From Micromonospora violae (lineage in GTDB: Bacteria > Actinomycetota > Actinomycetes > Mycobacteriales > Micromonosporaceae), in contig NZ_SHKK01000001.1 in the NCBI RefSeq assembly GCF_004217135.1, positions 2,232,001 to 2,296,000 of the forward strand: 64,000 nt of DNA. The letters are read 5' to 3'. A program made the position numbers and the translations under genes. Positions 1 through 8,641 of the stretch are shown here, in pieces; within the stretch, counting starts at the first letter, position 1; each line of letters starts with the position of its first letter. Below the pieces are notes generated by a model. It was not told the origin of the DNA, did no database searches, and worked only from the letters and a program-made list of their open reading frames with translations.

Positions 1-368
1 TCCAGGTTGGCGCCGATGTCGTCACGGATCGCGGTGTGCGGGCAGCACCCGGTCTCCACCGCGCGGATGCGGGCCGGGTCCAGCACGCCGGCCCGCCGCA
101 GGAAGTCGGCGTCCTCGGTCGTGTAGATGTCGTTGGTCACCACGCCGAGCCGCAGTTCGTCGGCGAAGGCACGGCAGAGCGCGGCCACCAGGGCCGTCTT
201 ACCGGAGCCCACCGGACCACCGATGCCGACCCGCAGGGCACGGCCGGCGCGCGCCAACGGCGGATGGGGGTCCACACCCGGCTCCGGATGGGTGTGCGGA
301 ACGGTCTCGTCGTGGGGTGGGGCGGCCGGCGGCGGGGTCGGTTCGACGGCGGGCACAGCGTTCGGCAC
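1..368 (-). CDS. ureG: Urease accessory GTPase UreG (partial, 3' end outside window)
   Basis: UreG is a SIMIBI GTPase that delivers nickel to apo-urease with UreF and UreD/H. About 122 N-terminal residues are visible. They contain the P-loop GPVGSGKT, the [14 protein letters not shown] switch region and the CPH metal-binding motif in [14 protein letters not shown]. Before the P-loop is a proline- and histidine-rich stretch ([19 protein letters not shown]), probably a nickel store, as seen in some UreG and HypB proteins. The GTG at 368 starts 7 nt after the ureF stop, which makes it the last visible gene of the ureABCFG operon. The C-terminus and any ureD lie beyond position 1. Confidence 0.93.
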   Translation of the reverse strand, partial: MPNAVPAVEPTPPPAAPPHDETVPHTHPEPGVDPHPPLARAGRALRVGIGGPVGSGKTALVAALCRAFADELRLGVVTNDIYTTEDADFLRRAGVLDPARIRAVETGCCPHTAIRDDIGANL

Positions 369-375
369 AACGGTG

Positions 376-1068
376 TCAGGACGCAAAGAGACGCACCTCC
401 CAGGTGGCATGGATTTCGGCATGGATGTCGGCGAGTGGAGCGGCGGCGGCCGGCAGCCGCTCCGGTGGGTCGTCGGCGGCGCGCGCCGCGTCGGCGGCCG
501 TGTCGTCGCAGGCGTCGGCCAGGCCGACCAGCAAGGCCTGGACCCGGTACGGGTCGAGGCCGAGCAGGCGTACCCCAGCGCTGGCCGCCCCGGTCACCGT
601 CCCGTACGCGGCGATCGTGGCGGTCTCGACGCGGGACAGCCCCGCCGCGGCGCAGAGCAACCCGAGCACCAGCGGTTGGTGTGCGCCACCGGGCGTCGTG
701 GGCAGGTCGGCGAACGGGGCGTCCGGCCAGATGGTCCGTCCGGCGCGCAGCAGTGCCCGGCCCTGCCGGCGCGAGACCGCCCGCAACGCCGGGGCGGCGG
801 TACGCGCGTCCAACTCGGCGTCGAGTCGAGCCAGCGCCGCCGACCGGGCGGCAGACTCGGCCGACGCCGCCGCCCGGTGCGCGGCCGCCGCGAACGCCGC
901 GCCGACCAGGCCGGCGGTGGCCAACCGTCCGACCAGGAACGCCTCCAACGAGGACAGGTCGGTGACCCGGCCGGCGGCGACGGCCGCCTCCAGACCACCG
1001 GAGTGGGCGTGCGCCCCGGCCGGGAAGCGTCCGTCGGCCAACAGCAACAGCAGGCTCGGCGTGGCCAT
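376..1068 (-). CDS. ureF: Urease accessory protein UreF
   Basis: UreF is an all-helical accessory protein that bridges UreG to the urease-UreD complex and acts as a fidelity factor in nickel insertion. The 230-residue product has the family start ([22 protein letters not shown]) and the family length. It is alanine-rich, as is usual in high-GC actinomycetes. Its ATG overlaps the ureC stop in an ATGA, so it should be translationally coupled to ureC. Alternative functions are unlikely given the flanking ureC and ureG. Confidence 0.95.
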   Translation of the reverse strand: MATPSLLLLLADGRFPAGAHAHSGGLEAAVAAGRVTDLSSLEAFLVGRLATAGLVGAAFAAAAHRAAASAESAARSAALARLDAELDARTAAPALRAVSRRQGRALLRAGRTIWPDAPFADLPTTPGGAHQPLVLGLLCAAAGLSRVETATIAAYGTVTGAASAGVRLLGLDPYRVQALLVGLADACDDTAADAARAADDPPERLPAAAAPLADIHAEIHATWEVRLFAS

Positions 1069-2771
1069 CAGAACAGGAAGTACCGTTGGGCCATCGGCAG
1101 CCGGGTCACCGGGTCCGGTTCCACCACCTGACCGTCGATCCGCACGGTGAAGGTGTCCGGGTCCACCTCGATGCGCGGCATCGCGTTGTTCTCCGGCAGG
1201 TCGGCCTTGCCCCGCGAGCGCACGTCGCTCACCGGCACCACCCGGCGTCGCACGTCCAGGCGGAGCCCGGCGTCCAGGGCCGCCGGGGCCACGAAGGCCA
1301 GGCTGGTGGCGGCCGCCGCCGCGCCGTACGCCCCGAACATCGGCCGCGGCAGCATCGGCTGCGGGGTCGGGATCGAGGCGTTGGCGTCCCCCATCTGGGC
1401 GTACGCGATCATGCCGCCCTTGAGCACCAGGTGTGGTCGCACGCCGAAGAACGCCGGGTCCCAGAGCACCAGGTCGGCGAGCTTGCCCGGCTCGACCGAG
1501 CCGATCTCCCGTTCCAGCCCGTTGGCCATCGCCGCGCAGATGGTGTACTTCGCCACGTACCGCCGGGCCCGGTGGTTGTCGGCGGCCCCGTCACCCGGCA
1601 GCGCGCCGACCCGGTCCTTCATCACGTGGGCGCTCTGCCAGGTCCGCGTGATCACCTCGCCGACCCGGCCCATCGCCTGCGCGTCGGAACCGATGATCGA
1701 GATCGCGCCGAGGTCGTGCAGCAGGTCCTCGGCCGCCATCGTGGACGGTCGGATCCGGCTCTCGGCGAAGGCCAGGTCCTCCGGCACGGACGGGTTGAGG
1801 TGGTGGCAGACCATCAGCATGTCCAGGTGCTCGGCCAGGGTATTGGCGGTGTACGGCCGGGTCGGGTTGGTCGACGACGGCAACACGTTCGGTTCGCTGG
1901 CCACGGTGATGATGTCCGGTGCGTGCCCGCCGCCGGCTCCCTCGGTGTGGTACGAGTGGATCGCCCGCCCTCCGATCGCCCGCAGGGTGTCGGCGACGAA
2001 ACCGGCCTCGTTGAGCGTGTCGGTGTGGATCGACACCTGCACGCCGGACGCGTCCGCCACCCGCAGGCAGGCGTCGATCGCGGCCGGCGTGGTGCCCCAG
2101 TCCTCGTGCAGTTTGAAACCACCCGCACCGGCCCGCAACTGTTCCCACAGCGCCTCGCTGGAGACGGTGTTGCCCTTGCCGAGCAGCAGCACGTTGACGG
2201 GCATCGTGTCCAGCGCCTCGTGCATCCGGGCCAGGTGCCAGGCGTTCGGCGTGACAGTTGTCGCGCGGGTCCCCTCGGCCGGCCCGGTGCCGCCGCCGAC
2301 CATCGTGGTGATGCCACTGGCCAACGCCTCGGTGACGATCTGCGGGCAGATGAAGTGCACGTGGGTGTCGACGGCGCCGGCGGTGAGGATCCGCCCGTTG
2401 CCCGCGATCACCTCGGTTGACGGGCCGATGACCAGGTCGGGGTGGACGCCGGGCATGGTGTCCGGGTTGCCGGCCCGGCCGAGCGCCACGATGCGCCCGT
2501 CCCGCAACCCCACGTCGGCCTTGACCACACCCCAGTGGTCGAGCACCACCGCACCGGTGATGACGGTGTCCAGTGCCCCCTCGGCGCGGGTGGCCCGGGA
2601 CTGCCCCATCGACTCGCGGATCACCTTCCCGCCGCCGAAGACGGCCTCGTCGCCGCCGACGCAGTGGTCGGTCTCCACCTCGATCAGCAGGTTGGTGTCG
2701 GCCAGCCGGATCCGGTCGCCGGTCGTCGGCCCGTACAGGTCGATGTAGCGGTCGCGCCGCACGGCGCTCAC
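1068..2771 (-). CDS. ureC: Urease alpha subunit UreC
   Basis: Catalytic subunit of the cytoplasmic nickel urease, which hydrolyses urea to ammonia and carbamate. Visible metal and active-site elements are the HVH of [10 protein letters not shown], the carbamylated lysine in [12 protein letters not shown], the HTDTLNEAG strand, the flap cysteine and histidine in [16 protein letters not shown], and GSDAQAMGR. The frame stays open to 2828, but the GTG at 2771 gives 567 residues, the normal UreC length. It overlaps the ureB stop as GTGA and leads straight into the conserved [20 protein letters not shown] start. That start is preferred. Confidence 0.96.
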   Translation of the reverse strand: MSAVRRDRYIDLYGPTTGDRIRLADTNLLIEVETDHCVGGDEAVFGGGKVIRESMGQSRATRAEGALDTVITGAVVLDHWGVVKADVGLRDGRIVALGRAGNPDTMPGVHPDLVIGPSTEVIAGNGRILTAGAVDTHVHFICPQIVTEALASGITTMVGGGTGPAEGTRATTVTPNAWHLARMHEALDTMPVNVLLLGKGNTVSSEALWEQLRAGAGGFKLHEDWGTTPAAIDACLRVADASGVQVSIHTDTLNEAGFVADTLRAIGGRAIHSYHTEGAGGGHAPDIITVASEPNVLPSSTNPTRPYTANTLAEHLDMLMVCHHLNPSVPEDLAFAESRIRPSTMAAEDLLHDLGAISIIGSDAQAMGRVGEVITRTWQSAHVMKDRVGALPGDGAADNHRARRYVAKYTICAAMANGLEREIGSVEPGKLADLVLWDPAFFGVRPHLVLKGGMIAYAQMGDANASIPTPQPMLPRPMFGAYGAAAAATSLAFVAPAALDAGLRLDVRRRVVPVSDVRSRGKADLPENNAMPRIEVDPDTFTVRIDGQVVEPDPVTRLPMAQRYFLF

Positions 2772-3115
2772 CGCGGCGACCTCTCGGCCGTGGGCGCGTC
2801 CGGCGACGGGTCCAACGCTCCCGCGCACTCGCCGCGCAGACCTGGCACGAGGCGTGCGCCGCCGAGCGGAACGAGGTCGACGCTGCGGCTGATGCCCGGC
2901 TCGAACCGGACCGAGGTGCCGGCCGCGACGGCGAGCCGCTGCCCCCAGGCCGCGCCCCGGTCGAACGAGAGCGCCGGGTTGGACTCGGCGAAGTGGTAGT
3001 GCGAACCGACCTGGACCGGGCGGTCGGCGGTGTTGACCACGAGCAGCGTGGTCACCGGACGACCCACGTTGATCTCGACCGGGTCGGCCGCCGGCAGGAT
3101 CTCCCCGGGGATCAC
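2768..3115 (-). CDS. ureB: Urease beta subunit UreB
   Basis: Small structural subunit of urease, 115 residues. It begins with the family signature IPGEILPA and contains [18 protein letters not shown] and [17 protein letters not shown], all diagnostic of UreB. Starts with GTG overlapping the ureA stop (GTGA) and ends overlapping the ureC start, so ureA, ureB and ureC are coupled as separate chains. This is the three-subunit bacterial arrangement, unlike the fused chains of Helicobacter or plants. Confidence 0.95.
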   Translation of the reverse strand: MIPGEILPAADPVEINVGRPVTTLLVVNTADRPVQVGSHYHFAESNPALSFDRGAAWGQRLAVAAGTSVRFEPGISRSVDLVPLGGARLVPGLRGECAGALDPSPDAPTAERSPR

Positions 3116-3414
3116 GGGATCGGGTGGTGCACCGTCACCAGCTTGGTGCCGTCCGGGAACGTCGCCTCCACCTGCACCTCCCTCAGCAGCTCGGGGATGC
3201 CGTCCTGGACGTCGTCGCGGCCGAGCACCGCCCGGCCGGCCGACATCAGGTCGACCACCGTTCGCCCGTCGCGGGCCCCTTCGAGAAGGAACGCGGTGAT
3301 CACGGCGACGGCTTCGGGATAGTTGAGGCGCAGGCCGCGTTCGCGGCGGGCGCGGGCGACATCGGCGGCGACGTGGACGAGCAGGCGGTCCTGCTCGTGC
3401 GGGCTGAGGAACAC
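3112..3414 (-). CDS. ureA: Urease gamma subunit UreA
   Basis: Gamma subunit of urease, 100 residues, first gene of the operon. Motifs include [46 protein letters not shown] and [20 protein letters not shown]. The open frame reaches 3654, but the family begins at FLSPHEQD. The GTG at 3414 has a GGGAG ribosome site about 7 nt upstream, so the extra 80 residues are treated as untranslated. The operon promoter should lie in 3415-3726. Confidence 0.95.
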   Translation of the reverse strand: MFLSPHEQDRLLVHVAADVARARRERGLRLNYPEAVAVITAFLLEGARDGRTVVDLMSAGRAVLGRDDVQDGIPELLREVQVEATFPDGTKLVTVHHPIP

Positions 3415-3726
3415 GGGGCTCTCCCGGTGGGTCGGCGTGCTCCGGCTCGCCGTCGGCTCCAGGCGGGAGCCACCCCGGGCAGCAGGGCCGGGACGAGCTG
3501 GGGAGTCACACGACCGCCGGGTCACCGTCGACGGGGCGACCCGGGACTCCACCATCCCGGCCCGCACGACGGGCAACCGGCGGTGTCGGGTCGGATGCGG
3601 ACCGCATCGCCCACCGCTGAGCAGACCGTAGAGGATCGCCACCGACCGAGGCAACCGTCCACTGAGGATCGGCTCGGGCGCCGGTGCGTGTTCCCGTGGA
3701 GTGGGCCGACGGGAGATGATCGCCGG
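3415..3726. promoter_or_regulatory. Divergent intergenic region upstream of ureA
   Basis: About 310 bp between ureA (minus) and the membrane protein gene (plus) with no convincing gene. It must hold the urease operon promoter. The only clear symmetry is an inverted repeat GATGCG-GAC-CGCATC at 3594-3608, which could be an operator. No NikR- or GlnR-type site was recognised with confidence. Confidence 0.35.
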
Positions 3727-4131
3727 ATGACGGCGACGAGGGGTACGCGGGCACTGCTCGGTGTTGTGTTCCTGGCGGCGGCCACGGTCGGGGCGTGGAT
3801 CCTCTGGCTGGGCTGGGACGACGAGTACACGGTCGACGCGCAGACCGGCGCGAGCAGTGGCCCGTACGAGGCGTGGCAGGTGATCGGTTGTGTGTTGACG
3901 CTGGTGCTGTTGGCCGGGCTGGCCGGGACGCGGCTCAGCCCGTGGCTGGTGGCCCCGGTGATGGCGGTGGCGTTCACGGCGGTCTGGTCGTGGCGGGCGG
4001 CGTCGACCGACGACAGCGGGCTGTGGGTGGTTGGCGGGATTCTGGTGCTGGTCGGGATGGCGGCCGGCAGCACGCTGGTGAGCCTCGCCGGGCGGCGGAT
4101 CGGCCGACGGATGGCCACCCGACCCACCTAG
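3727..4131 (+). CDS. Small four-helix membrane protein, function unknown
   Basis: A 134-residue protein with about four hydrophobic segments: [20 protein letters not shown] near the N-terminus, [32 protein letters not shown], and [16 protein letters not shown]. It ends in a basic cytoplasmic tail ([11 protein letters not shown]). A GGGAG about 10 nt before the ATG at 3727 supports the start. It is not coupled to a neighbour; the GNAT gene starts 45 bp downstream on the same strand. I do not recognise a family; a generic actinobacterial integral membrane protein is all the sequence supports. Confidence 0.75.
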   Translation: MTATRGTRALLGVVFLAAATVGAWILWLGWDDEYTVDAQTGASSGPYEAWQVIGCVLTLVLLAGLAGTRLSPWLVAPVMAVAFTAVWSWRAASTDDSGLWVVGGILVLVGMAAGSTLVSLAGRRIGRRMATRPT

Positions 4132-4176
4132 AGATAAGCGATCGCCCTACGGGCGCCGAAATGCTACGAAGGGGAC

Positions 4177-4722
4177 GTGCCTGACCCGACAAGCTCCCCT
4201 GATGCCACGTCCCTCACGACTCCACGGCTGCTGCTGCGCCGCTGGCGAAGCGATGATCTGGACGGGTTCGCCGCGGTCAACGCGCAGCCCGAGGTGATGC
4301 GCTACATCCATGGCGGCCGCCCCCTGGACCGGGCCGCGACCGCGGAGCGTCTGGCCACCTATCAGCGGCACTGGGACGAGCACGGCTTCGGCCTGTACGC
4401 GGTGGAGATCAGAGAAACCGGCGAGCTGGCCGGTTTCACCGGACTGGGGACGCCGACCTTCCTGCCCGAGATCATGCCAGCCGTGGAGATCGGCTGGCGG
4501 TTCGGCCGCGCGTACTGGGGTCGGGGCCTGGCCACCGAGGCGGCCCAGGCAGTTGTCGCCCACACTCGTGCCGAGCTCGGCCTGCGGCGGCTGGTCAGCA
4601 TCCACGTCGTCGGCAACGAGGCGTCCGCGCGGGTGATGGTCAAGCTGGGCATGTCGCTGGAGCGCGAGACGGTACAGCCGGACACCGGCCGCCAGGTCCG
4701 GGTCTACGCGATGGACCTTTGA
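4177..4722 (+). CDS. GNAT family N-acetyltransferase (RimJ/RimL type)
   Basis: 181 residues. Starts with the RimJ/RimL-like TPRLLLRRWRSDDLDGFAAVN, followed by EIGWRFGRAYWGRGLATEAAQ, which is the acetyl-CoA pyrophosphate-binding loop (Q/R-x-x-G-x-G/A type), and VVGNEASARVMVKLGM near the end. Such enzymes acetylate the N-terminus of ribosomal proteins or small amines; the substrate here cannot be read from sequence. GTG start at 4177, 45 bp after the membrane protein gene. Confidence 0.9.
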   Translation: MPDPTSSPDATSLTTPRLLLRRWRSDDLDGFAAVNAQPEVMRYIHGGRPLDRAATAERLATYQRHWDEHGFGLYAVEIRETGELAGFTGLGTPTFLPEIMPAVEIGWRFGRAYWGRGLATEAAQAVVAHTRAELGLRRLVSIHVVGNEASARVMVKLGMSLERETVQPDTGRQVRVYAMDL

Positions 4723-4756
4723 GCGGCCGTGGCGTCGATTGCCGCGGGCCGGCCGG

Positions 4757-5929
4757 TCAGCGGGCCCCGGCGGGCTGCGGCGCGGGCGAACCGGCGAACG
4801 GGACGTCGACGTTGTCCGGGGCCTGCGGCCCGTCGGGGTGCCGCCACAACCCTCGGTCGCGCAGGATCGGCAGCACCCCCTCCCCGAACCAGTACGCCTC
4901 CTCCAGGTGCGGATAGCCGGAGAGGATGAACTCGTCGATGCCGAGGGCGTGGTATTCGGCGATCCGGTCGGCGACCTCGGCGTGGCTGCCCACCAGCGCG
5001 GTGCCGGCCCCGCCGCGGACCAGGCCGACCCCCGCCCACAGGTTGGGGGCGACCTCCAGGCCGTCGCGGGAGCCACCGTGCAGGTCGAGCATCCGGCGCT
5101 GCCCCTCGGACTCACTGCGGCGCAGCCCCTCCTGCACGGCCCGGATGTCGGCCTCGGAGACCCCGTCGAGCAGGCGTTGCGCCTGCGCCCAGGCCTGCTC
5201 GGTGGTGTCCCGCACGATGACGTGCAGCCGGATGCCGAAGCGCAGCTCCCGCCCGGCGCGGGCGGCCAGCGCCCGAACCCGTTCCAGTTTGTCGGCGACC
5301 AGGGCCGGCGGCTCGCCCCAGGTGAGGTAGACGTCGCTGTGCCGTACCGCCACCGGGAGCGCGGCGGCGGACGACCCACCGAAGTAGACCGGCGGGACCG
5401 GGTCGGGCAGCCGGTGCAGCCGCGCCTGTTCGACGTGGAGGTGGGTGCCGTCGTGGTCGACGGGTTCGCCGCGCCACAGCGCACGCACCACGTGTAGGAA
5501 CTCGTCGGCCCGCGCGTACCGGGCGTCCTTGTCGAGGAAGTCGCCGTAGGCCCGCTGCTCCTGCGACTCGCCGCCGGTGACCACGTTGAGCAACAGCCGG
5601 CCCCGGGACAGCCGCTGGAAGGTCGAGGCCATCTGGGCGGCGAGCGTGGGGGCGAGCAGCCCGGGCCGGAAGGCGACCAGGAACTTGAGGCGCTCGGTCA
5701 CCTCGGTGAGCATCGCCGTGCTGAGCCAGGCGTCCTCGCACCAGGCGCCGGTCGGGGTGAGCGCGCCGACGAAGCCGAGTTGCTCGGCGCTGCGGGCGAT
5801 CTGCCCGAGGTACGCCACGCTGGCCGGGCGGGCGCCTCCGGCGGCACCGGTCGGTACGCCGTGTCCGCCGCCGACGATGTCCCGGCTGTCGCCGTTGGTG
5901 GGCAGGAACCAGTGGAAGGTGAGGGTCAT
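4757..5929 (-). CDS. ssuD: FMNH2-dependent alkanesulfonate monooxygenase SsuD-like
   Basis: Luciferase-like two-component monooxygenase that cleaves alkanesulfonates to aldehyde and sulfite using FMNH2 from a separate reductase. The 390-residue protein has the SsuD start (FHWFLPTNGDSRDIVGG), the PTGAWCEDAWL segment and the phosphate-binding NVVTGGESQEQRAYGDFLD loop. It is close to the usual 380 residues. It is divergent from ssuA-C-B, and the shared 186 bp between them carries two dyads. No ssuE-like flavin reductase is in the window. Methanesulfonate (MsuD-like) is an alternative substrate, made more attractive by the methanethiol oxidase in the opposite operon. Confidence 0.92.
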   Translation of the reverse strand: MTLTFHWFLPTNGDSRDIVGGGHGVPTGAAGGARPASVAYLGQIARSAEQLGFVGALTPTGAWCEDAWLSTAMLTEVTERLKFLVAFRPGLLAPTLAAQMASTFQRLSRGRLLLNVVTGGESQEQRAYGDFLDKDARYARADEFLHVVRALWRGEPVDHDGTHLHVEQARLHRLPDPVPPVYFGGSSAAALPVAVRHSDVYLTWGEPPALVADKLERVRALAARAGRELRFGIRLHVIVRDTTEQAWAQAQRLLDGVSEADIRAVQEGLRRSESEGQRRMLDLHGGSRDGLEVAPNLWAGVGLVRGGAGTALVGSHAEVADRIAEYHALGIDEFILSGYPHLEEAYWFGEGVLPILRDRGLWRHPDGPQAPDNVDVPFAGSPAPQPAGAR

Positions 5930-5999
5930 CTCGGCTCTTTCCGTGCGGGGGCGGCGGGTGGGGTCCGGGTGCGCGCGGGGCGGCGGGCACCTCCTGAGG

Positions 6000-6016
6000 G
6001 GTGGGACGATCCCACC
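6000..6016. promoter_or_regulatory. Inverted repeat in ssuD/ssuA intergenic region
   Basis: GGTGGG-ACGAT-CCCACC, a perfect 6-bp dyad with a 5-nt centre, lying about 70 bp before ssuD and 100 bp before ssuA. It could be an operator or a small mRNA hairpin in the ssuD leader. Just beside it, on the ssuD strand, is an unused strong Shine-Dalgarno-like AGGAGGTG. Confidence 0.4.
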
Positions 6017-6034
6017 GACACCCTACCCATAAAA

Positions 6035-6051
6035 CCTATCGGGTTAGTAGG
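6035..6051 (+). promoter_or_regulatory. 17-bp dyad CCTAY-N7-RTAGG, candidate sulfur operator
   Basis: cctatcgggttagtagg in an AT-richer island between ssuD and ssuA. Thirteen of 17 positions match a second copy at 23416-23432 in front of the YeiH-type exporter leader, the other sulfur locus of the window. Arms CCTAT and GTAGG are near-palindromic. I infer a regulator site or a special promoter element; the binding protein is not in the window. Confidence 0.5.
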
Positions 6052-6115
6052 CTAATACGGAGGCCGACACCTGTCGATGCCTCACCAATCCGCCTGCCCG
6101 ACCCGAGGAGCCGCC

Positions 6116-7093
6116 ATGCCCACCCCGTCGACGAGCCGCCCCCCGCAGCGCCGCCTCCGGACGGCCCTGCTCACCACCGTGGCGCTGCTCGCCATGGCCG
6201 TGGTGAGCGCCTGCGGCGGGTCCGCCGATGCCTCCGGCGGCGGTGCGAAGCTCCGCATCGGCTACCAACGCTTCGGCGGGCTGAGCCTGGTCAAGGCGCG
6301 CAACGCCGCACCGGAGGTGGAGTGGTCGCTGTTCGAGAGCGGCCCGGCGCTCACCGAGGCGCTCAAGGCCGGCTCCATCGACATCGGACAGGTCGGTGAG
6401 GCGCCGCCCGTCTTCGCCGCCGCCGGGAAGATCCCGTTCTCCATCATCGGCACCTCGGCGCCGATCCCGCAGGGTGAGGCCGTGCTGGTCAAGGCCGACC
6501 GGGGTTACCGCACCTTCGCCGACCTCAAGGGCAAGACGGTGGCCCTCAACAAGGGGTCCAACGTGCACTGGTTGCTGGTCCGGCTGCTGGAGGCGAACAA
6601 CATGACCCTGAAGGACATCGAGGTCAAGTACCTCAAGCCGGCCGAGGGGCGGCCCGCGTTCGACGGCGGCCAGGTCGACGCCTGGGTGATCTGGGACCCG
6701 TACTTCGCCCTGGCCGAGCAACCGGGGGTTCAGGTGCTCGCCGACGCGACCGGCCTGGCCAGCAACCGCGAGTACGTCCTGGCCTCGCCGCAGGCGCTCG
6801 ACAAGCGCTCGGACGAGATCCGGGCGTTCCTGCAGCGTTACCGCGAGGTGACCGACTGGGGCATCGCCCACCCCGAGGAGCGGGCCAGCACCCTCGCGCC
6901 GGAGCTGAAGATCGCGCACGACGTCACCAGCCGCGCGTTGGCCCGTAGCGCCAAACCCCTCGCCCCGGTCACCCCGGCCATCGGCGACGAACTTCAGGCG
7001 ATCACCGACAGCTTCATCGGCCTGGAACTCATCCCGGGGCCGGTCGACCTCCGATCCCGGGTCGACGACCGGTTCAGCGCGGTGTTCCAGTGA
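6116..7093 (+). CDS. ssuA: Sulfonate ABC transporter substrate-binding lipoprotein SsuA
   Basis: 325-residue periplasmic-type binding protein, anchored as a lipoprotein. After a basic N-terminus and hydrophobic stretch comes the lipobox VVSAC, with cysteine near residue 30. The mature part has the SsuA/TauA signature LRIGYQRFGGLSLVKAR and GQVDAWVIWDPYF. The frame is open from 6077, but the ATG at 6116 has GAGGAG 5 nt upstream and starts a normal signal peptide, so it is preferred. First gene of ssuA-C-B-mtoX-membrane protein. Confidence 0.92.
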   Translation: MPTPSTSRPPQRRLRTALLTTVALLAMAVVSACGGSADASGGGAKLRIGYQRFGGLSLVKARNAAPEVEWSLFESGPALTEALKAGSIDIGQVGEAPPVFAAAGKIPFSIIGTSAPIPQGEAVLVKADRGYRTFADLKGKTVALNKGSNVHWLLVRLLEANNMTLKDIEVKYLKPAEGRPAFDGGQVDAWVIWDPYFALAEQPGVQVLADATGLASNREYVLASPQALDKRSDEIRAFLQRYREVTDWGIAHPEERASTLAPELKIAHDVTSRALARSAKPLAPVTPAIGDELQAITDSFIGLELIPGPVDLRSRVDDRFSAVFQ

Positions 7094-7923
7094 GTCGCAC
7101 GACGCTCGCCGAGCCGCCCGGCGAGGTCACGGCGGCGGCGCCGGTCGTACCCCCTCGTCAGCGCCCGGCCCGGCGGTGGCGGCGGGTGGTGAGCCCGGTG
7201 GTGCTGGTCCTGGGCTGGGAGTTGGCCGCCCGGACCGGGCTGCTGGCGGCCGAGAAGCTGCCCGCGCCCAGCGATGTCCTGGCCACCGGGTGGCGGTTGA
7301 GCCGGGACGGCACACTCGGCATCCACCTGTTGGACTCGCTCACCCGCGCCGGGGCGGGTCTGCTGATCGGCGGTCTCCTGGCCCTGGCCCTGGGCACCGT
7401 GGCCGGGCTGCTGCGCCTCGGTGACGACCTGGTCGACCCGCCGGTGCAGATGGCCCGGATGCTGCCACACCTCGGGCTGGTTCCGTTGCTGATCATCTGG
7501 GTCGGCATCGGCGAATCACTCAAGATCAGCCTGGTGGCGCTGGGCGCGTTCTTCCCCATCTACTTCAACACCTACGCCGGCATCCGGGACATCGACGAGC
7601 GACTGGTGGAGGCGGCCCGCACCTGTGGCCTGGGCCAGGCCGCCCGCCTGCGCCACGTGGTGCTGCCCGGCGCACTGCCGTCGCTCTTCCTCGGCCTGCG
7701 CCTGGCGATCGGGGCGGCCTGGCTCAGCCTGGTCGTCGGCGAGCAGGTCAACGCCCAGACCGGGATCGGCTTTCTGATGATGGAGGCGCGGGAGTTCAGC
7801 CAGACCGACGTGGTGGTGCTCGGCCTGCTCGTCTACGCGCTGCTCGGACTGATATCCGACCTTGCGTTACGGGTCCTGGAGAGGAGGATGTTGACATGGC
7901 GTCGCGGACTGCGGGCCACCTGA
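7090..7923 (+). CDS. ssuC: Sulfonate ABC transporter permease SsuC
   Basis: 277-residue inner membrane permease of the BPD_transp_1 family. An early transmembrane helix (VVSPVVLVLGWELAART) is followed by AGAGLLIGGLLALALG and further helices. The EAA loop that contacts the ATPase is in VEAARTCGLGQAARLRHVVL. GTG start overlaps the ssuA stop (GTGA); the 3' end overlaps ssuB by 28 bp. Confidence 0.93.
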   Translation: MSRTTLAEPPGEVTAAAPVVPPRQRPARRWRRVVSPVVLVLGWELAARTGLLAAEKLPAPSDVLATGWRLSRDGTLGIHLLDSLTRAGAGLLIGGLLALALGTVAGLLRLGDDLVDPPVQMARMLPHLGLVPLLIIWVGIGESLKISLVALGAFFPIYFNTYAGIRDIDERLVEAARTCGLGQAARLRHVVLPGALPSLFLGLRLAIGAAWLSLVVGEQVNAQTGIGFLMMEAREFSQTDVVVLGLLVYALLGLISDLALRVLERRMLTWRRGLRAT

Positions 7924-8627
7924 ACGGCACGGCGCCGGTGCTCACCGCCCACGCGGTGCGCCGGGCGTTCGGGCCGACGGTCGTGCTGGCCGGTGTCGAC
8001 CTCACCATCGCCCGTGGTGAGGTGGTGGCCCTGCTCGGCGGCAGCGGTTCCGGCAAGAGCACCCTCCTGCGGATTCTCGCCGGGCTGGACGGCGACGCCA
8101 GCGGAACGAGCGTCGTGCACGGCACCGCCGCGGTGGTCTTCCAGGAACACCGGTTACTGCCGTGGAAACAGGTGGCGGACAACGTCGGGCTCGGGCTGTC
8201 CGGTGCGGACGCCGCCGGGCGGATCCAGCGGGCGTTGACCGAGGTCGGGCTCGCCGACCGGCACCGCGCCTGGCCCGCCGAGCTGTCCGGCGGGCAGGCG
8301 CAGCGGGTGGCGGTGGCGCGGGCCCTGGTCCGCGAACCGGACCTGCTGCTGCTCGACGAGCCGTTCGGTGCCCTGGACGCGCTGACCCGACTGCGGATGC
8401 AGATCCTGCTGCGCCGACTCCGCGCCGAGCACGGCTTCGCCGCCCTGCTGGTCACCCACGACGTGGAGGAGGCGCTGCTGCTAGCCGACCGGATCCTGCT
8501 CCTCGACGAGGGCCGCATCGCCGCGCAGCTCCCCGTCGACCTGGGCCCCACCCATACGCCGGACGACCCGGCCTTCGGCGCGCTGCGCCGCCACCTGCTC
8601 GACCGACTCGGCGTTCCCACCACCTGA
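7896..8627 (+). CDS. ssuB: Sulfonate ABC transporter ATP-binding protein SsuB
   Basis: 243-residue ATPase. Walker A GGSGSGKST at about residues 48-56, Q-loop FQEHRLLPWK, signature LSGGQAQRVAVARAL, Walker B LLLLDEPFGALD and switch histidine in LVTHDVEEALLLADR. The LPWK after the Q-loop is typical of the nitrate/sulfonate/taurine group. It overlaps the permease gene, so it is part of the same transcript. Confidence 0.94.
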   Translation: MASRTAGHLNGTAPVLTAHAVRRAFGPTVVLAGVDLTIARGEVVALLGGSGSGKSTLLRILAGLDGDASGTSVVHGTAAVVFQEHRLLPWKQVADNVGLGLSGADAAGRIQRALTEVGLADRHRAWPAELSGGQAQRVAVARALVREPDLLLLDEPFGALDALTRLRMQILLRRLRAEHGFAALLVTHDVEEALLLADRILLLDEGRIAAQLPVDLGPTHTPDDPAFGALRRHLLDRLGVPTT

Positions 8628-8641
8628 CGAGCGGAGCTGCG

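Noticed and set aside
1086..2748. Long plus-strand open frames opposite ureC
   Set aside because: They are antisense to a fully conserved ureC and show arginine/histidine-rich or serine-rich composition with no family motif; such shadows are expected at this GC content.
3415..3654. N-terminal extension of ureA to 180 residues
   Set aside because: UreA is about 100 residues and starts at FLSPHEQD; the GTG at 3414 has its own ribosome site.
6077..6115. Upstream ATG of ssuA as true start or as a sulfur leader peptide
   Set aside because: It is in frame with ssuA and lacks the VDL/R-rich leader pattern; the ATG at 6116 has the proper ribosome site and begins a normal lipoprotein signal.
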